From: Zipacnadum sp036504235 | GTDB lineage: Bacteria > Armatimonadota > Zipacnadia > Zipacnadales > Zipacnadaceae | Direction of reading: 5' to 3' | Assembly: GCA_036504235.1 (NCBI GenBank) | Contig: DASXVN010000044.1 | Coordinates: 1 to 64,000 of the forward strand | DNA length: 64,000 nt | Part shown: piece after piece, positions 62,038 to 64,000 of the stretch | How positions within the stretch are numbered: the stretch's first letter is position 1 | Layout of the letters: every line of letters starts with the position of its first letter | Position numbers and translations under genes: made by a program | The notes under the pieces: model-generated | What the model was told of the DNA's origin: nothing | The model's input: the letters and a program-made list of their open reading frames with translations, nothing else | Databases searched by the model: none

Positions 62038-62070
62038 TTAGGGACACCGGCGAGACGCCGGTGCCACTGA
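62038..62070. repeat. family C repeat
   Basis: GGGACACCGGCGAGACGCCG followed by GTGCCACTG, between two convergent genes. Confidence 0.8.
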
Positions 62071-62103
62071 GGCCCCTTCACCCCCCCCCGAACCCGCCGC
62101 CCG

Positions 62104-63489
62104 TCAGAACGGCCGGAAGATCATGATCATGTTGGAGTTCGCCAGGAAGATCCGCCCGTCCGGTCCGAAGGCGAGGTCGCTGGCCAGCGGGGAGAGTTGC
62201 CCCTCCATGAGACCGGTCTTGGCCGGGCTGCGGTCGGCCCTCCCGAACACCCGCACAATCCGGCCCTGAGCGTCGAAGACCGACACCCGCTGCACTTCCT
62301 TCTTATCGGGCTTGTTGATCGAGCCCTCCACGACGTATACGTTGCCGTGCGCATCTATACGCACCGCCCGGGGTTCGGTGATCGCCCCCAGGTGCCAGTC
62401 GGCTCCGGCCGTGACCCGCCGAGCGCCCTCGCCCTTGCGCCCCATGGTGTAGAGCGCGGACGGGACCGCGTCGGCTACCCAGAGCTTCCCCTCCCGGTCC
62501 ACATCGAAGACGAGGCCGGAGTTGAACCGGTATTCCCCGATCCGGTCCACCGCCCAGAGTCGCTGGTTGTCAAAGTAGCAGGCCAGGAAGGCGTCGTCGC
62601 CGACGTAGAGATTGCCTTTGGGGTCGAAGCGAATGACCCGGCCGTACCCGCGCAGGCGATCAGCGGTCGGCCCCGCCAGCGAGGACAGCACCTCTTTGGG
62701 TGCGCCGTCGGCGCTGAAACGGTAGATCGCGTAGCTGGTGGCGAGTAGGTCGCCATTAAGGGGGTCCACCGCCATGTTCCCCGGGGCATACTTGGGGAGC
62801 TTGGCCGTCGGGACCGCATTCTGCCCGTCGGGGTCGCAGCGGTACAAGTCATTCTTCGCGCGCAGCGCCATGTTGAGCCGACCCTGAGGGTCGAAATCTA
62901 GCGAGAAGACTTGCGCGTCCACCGGCGGCTTAATCATGCCCGCGTAGTACAGGCCGCTGAGCACGCCCGTCACGGTGATCTTGGTGGTCTCCGGCTGGAA
63001 GACGATCGGGCCGGCGTCCAGCGGCTGCGGGTCCGCGCTATCGCGCTTCGCCACGTCGCCGAGCAGCAGCGGGCTGGCGATCCCCACAGCCTGAGCGCGG
63101 GTCTTGAGGATGTCCTGACCCTGGTCGTCCTTGGCCTTGTATTCCTCGGTGGCCCCGGTGATATCCAGCCGCAGCCCCTCGAGAGGCGCCTTGGTGTCGT
63201 TGCTGAGGCGGACCGTGGCCGTGAGGCGGCCGTCGGCGAATTTCACGTCGGCCAGCGTTAGCGTGGCTTTCCCCTCCCAGCCCTCGGGCTGGAAGTCAAA
63301 GCTGGTGGGGGCGAGGGTCGCGCCGGCGTCGGTGAGCACGACGGCGAAGGGCAGACCGCCGGTGACCGTCCCCGGGACGCCGCCCTCGGGCAAGAACTGA
63401 GACATCGGCCCGGCGAAGTGGAAGTGTCCCTGCGCGAAGCCCGCGACGCACAAGGTGAGGAGAAGAACCGTGGTAACGAGTGTCCGCAT
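62104..63489 (-). CDS. secreted NHL-repeat beta-propeller protein
   Basis: A 461-residue exported protein. The signal peptide is MRTLVTTVLLLTLCVAGFAQ. A beta domain (about 35-180) precedes a propeller (about 185-461) with repeated blades such as VFSLDFDPQGRLNMALRAKN, VIRFDPKGNLYVGDDAFLA, VFDVDREGKLWVADAVPSAL, AVRIDAHGNVYVVEG and DLAFGPDGRIFLANSN. The D-x-x-G-x-[VI/L]-[YW]-V blade motif is that of NHL repeats. The likely role is protein or ligand binding outside the cytoplasm. ATG 63489 is chosen because the signal peptide starts there, with AGGAGG upstream (about 63499). Confidence 0.85.
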   Translation of the reverse strand: MRTLVTTVLLLTLCVAGFAQGHFHFAGPMSQFLPEGGVPGTVTGGLPFAVVLTDAGATLAPTSFDFQPEGWEGKATLTLADVKFADGRLTATVRLSNDTKAPLEGLRLDITGATEEYKAKDDQGQDILKTRAQAVGIASPLLLGDVAKRDSADPQPLDAGPIVFQPETTKITVTGVLSGLYYAGMIKPPVDAQVFSLDFDPQGRLNMALRAKNDLYRCDPDGQNAVPTAKLPKYAPGNMAVDPLNGDLLATSYAIYRFSADGAPKEVLSSLAGPTADRLRGYGRVIRFDPKGNLYVGDDAFLACYFDNQRLWAVDRIGEYRFNSGLVFDVDREGKLWVADAVPSALYTMGRKGEGARRVTAGADWHLGAITEPRAVRIDAHGNVYVVEGSINKPDKKEVQRVSVFDAQGRIVRVFGRADRSPAKTGLMEGQLSPLASDLAFGPDGRIFLANSNMIMIFRPF

Positions 63490-63586
63490 GGTCAGAGGCC
63501 TCCTGGTATGGTGACGTCTGGTGCCCGCGAAAGACATGGAACTATACCAGCAACACTGCCGCCCGGCAACCCCCGCGCCCCCGGAC

Positions 63587-64000
63587 TCAGTACCCCCGGG
63601 ACCGGTACCACTCCACCGTGCGCCGCAGGCCCTCCAAGAAAGATACCTGCGGCTCATAGCCCAGGACCTCGCGGGCCGCGGTCAGGTCCGCCAGCGAGTG
63701 CCGCGCGTCCCCCACCCGGGCCGGCGCGTACTCCGGCTCCAGGTCCGTCCCCAGGCACTCATTGAGCAGCGTCACCAGTTCATTGAGGGTGCAGCGCTCC
63801 CCGCAAGCGATGTTGAAGGCCGCGCCGGCCCCCCCGGTCGCGCGCACGGCGCAGAGGTTGGCGTGGACCACGTTGGCGACGAAGGAGAAGTCCCGCGACT
63901 GCTCGCCGTCCCCGAAGATCACCGGCCGCCGCCCGGCCAGCAGCGCCGTCACAAAAGCCGGGATGACCGCCGCGTACTGCGAGTGAGGGTCCTGGCGCGG
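63587..64000 (-). CDS. NAD-dependent sugar epimerase/dehydratase, C-terminal part
   Basis: The frame is open to the window edge, so only the last 137 or so residues are seen. It carries QYAAVIPAFVTALLAGRRPV, then VIFGDGEQSRDFSFVANVVH, FNIACGERCTLNELVTLL and a final ADLTAAREVLGYEP with GLRRTVEWYRSRGY. These are the substrate-domain signatures of extended SDR sugar nucleotide epimerases (GalE/WbpP/RmlB-like), in particular UDP-GlcNAc or UDP-glucuronate 4-epimerases. The N-terminal NAD-binding half lies outside the window. The 97-nt gap to the NHL gene contains nothing recognised. Confidence 0.85.
   Translation of the reverse strand, partial: PRQDPHSQYAAVIPAFVTALLAGRRPVIFGDGEQSRDFSFVANVVHANLCAVRATGGAGAAFNIACGERCTLNELVTLLNECLGTDLEPEYAPARVGDARHSLADLTAAREVLGYEPQVSFLEGLRRTVEWYRSRGY

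Overview
This 64 kb window is GC-rich chromosomal DNA from a diderm-like bacterium, probably from a metagenome assembly. The 16S gene is not one I can place firmly. Its V4 region reads GTAAGACG after the 515F site and its 338 site is divergent. Together with the gene content (many URO-D-fold proteins, DUF4838 and DUF5060 glycosidases, a Gfo/Idh oxidoreductase, a family 9 glycosyltransferase) this fits Armatimonadota or a neighbouring phylum best; that placement is inference.

Layout. 0-11 kb: the end of an IS transposase, a methyltetrahydrofolate:corrinoid methyltransferase, an amidohydrolase, about 1 kb of packed hairpin repeats, a divergent RtcB-like protein, a secreted TIM-barrel protein, a MNT/HEPN toxin-antitoxin pair between two copies of a 73-bp sequence, a URO-D remnant and an intact URO-D gene, and a DUF4838 protein. 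11-20 kb: amidase-rph-rdgB-GT9, then femAB-like, then tldD, a membrane protein, a phosphoesterase and a PqqD-like gene in a tightly packed run. 20-29 kb: rpsT and argCJ on the minus strand; rpoZ, then dnaJ-prmA-(glycyl radical enzyme)-rsmE and a DUF559 nuclease on the plus strand. 29-36 kb: sugar-binding lipoprotein, an Old Yellow Enzyme/GltD fusion and a DUF5060 glycosidase. 36-43 kb: response regulator, smpB, archease and transketolase (minus); rplU-rpmA-obgE and a Gfo/Idh oxidoreductase (plus); then a large unknown protein (minus). 46-51.7 kb: a complete rrn operon (tandem promoters, 16S, tRNA-Ile, tRNA-Ala, 23S, 5S, terminator). 51.7-64 kb: a second URO-D gene, dnaG-rpoD (minus), a secreted Gly/Pro/Met-rich protein, miaB, PAP2, a sorbosone-dehydrogenase-like lipoprotein, an NHL-repeat protein and a truncated epimerase.

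The most striking observations are these. (1) The primary sigma factor, encoded next to dnaG, carries about 325 residues of bacterial Ig-like (Big_5-type) repeats between conserved regions 1.2 and 2.1, entering and leaving at the same phase of the repeat. (2) RNA polymerase omega has an 82-residue tail in which 53 residues are Asp or Glu. (3) Two genes (rsmE and the RtcB-like gene) have a strong Shine-Dalgarno followed by ATC where the start must lie. (4) Non-coding DNA is a mosaic of several hairpin repeat families joined by ACGGC-type linkers, with a 19-bp unit nested inside two different families and one family recruited as the coding C-terminus of two neighbouring genes.

Housekeeping genes (translation, RNA maturation, arginine synthesis, replication and transcription initiation) alternate with accessory carbohydrate and one-carbon enzymes. 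Functions are read from motifs only; no database search was possible.
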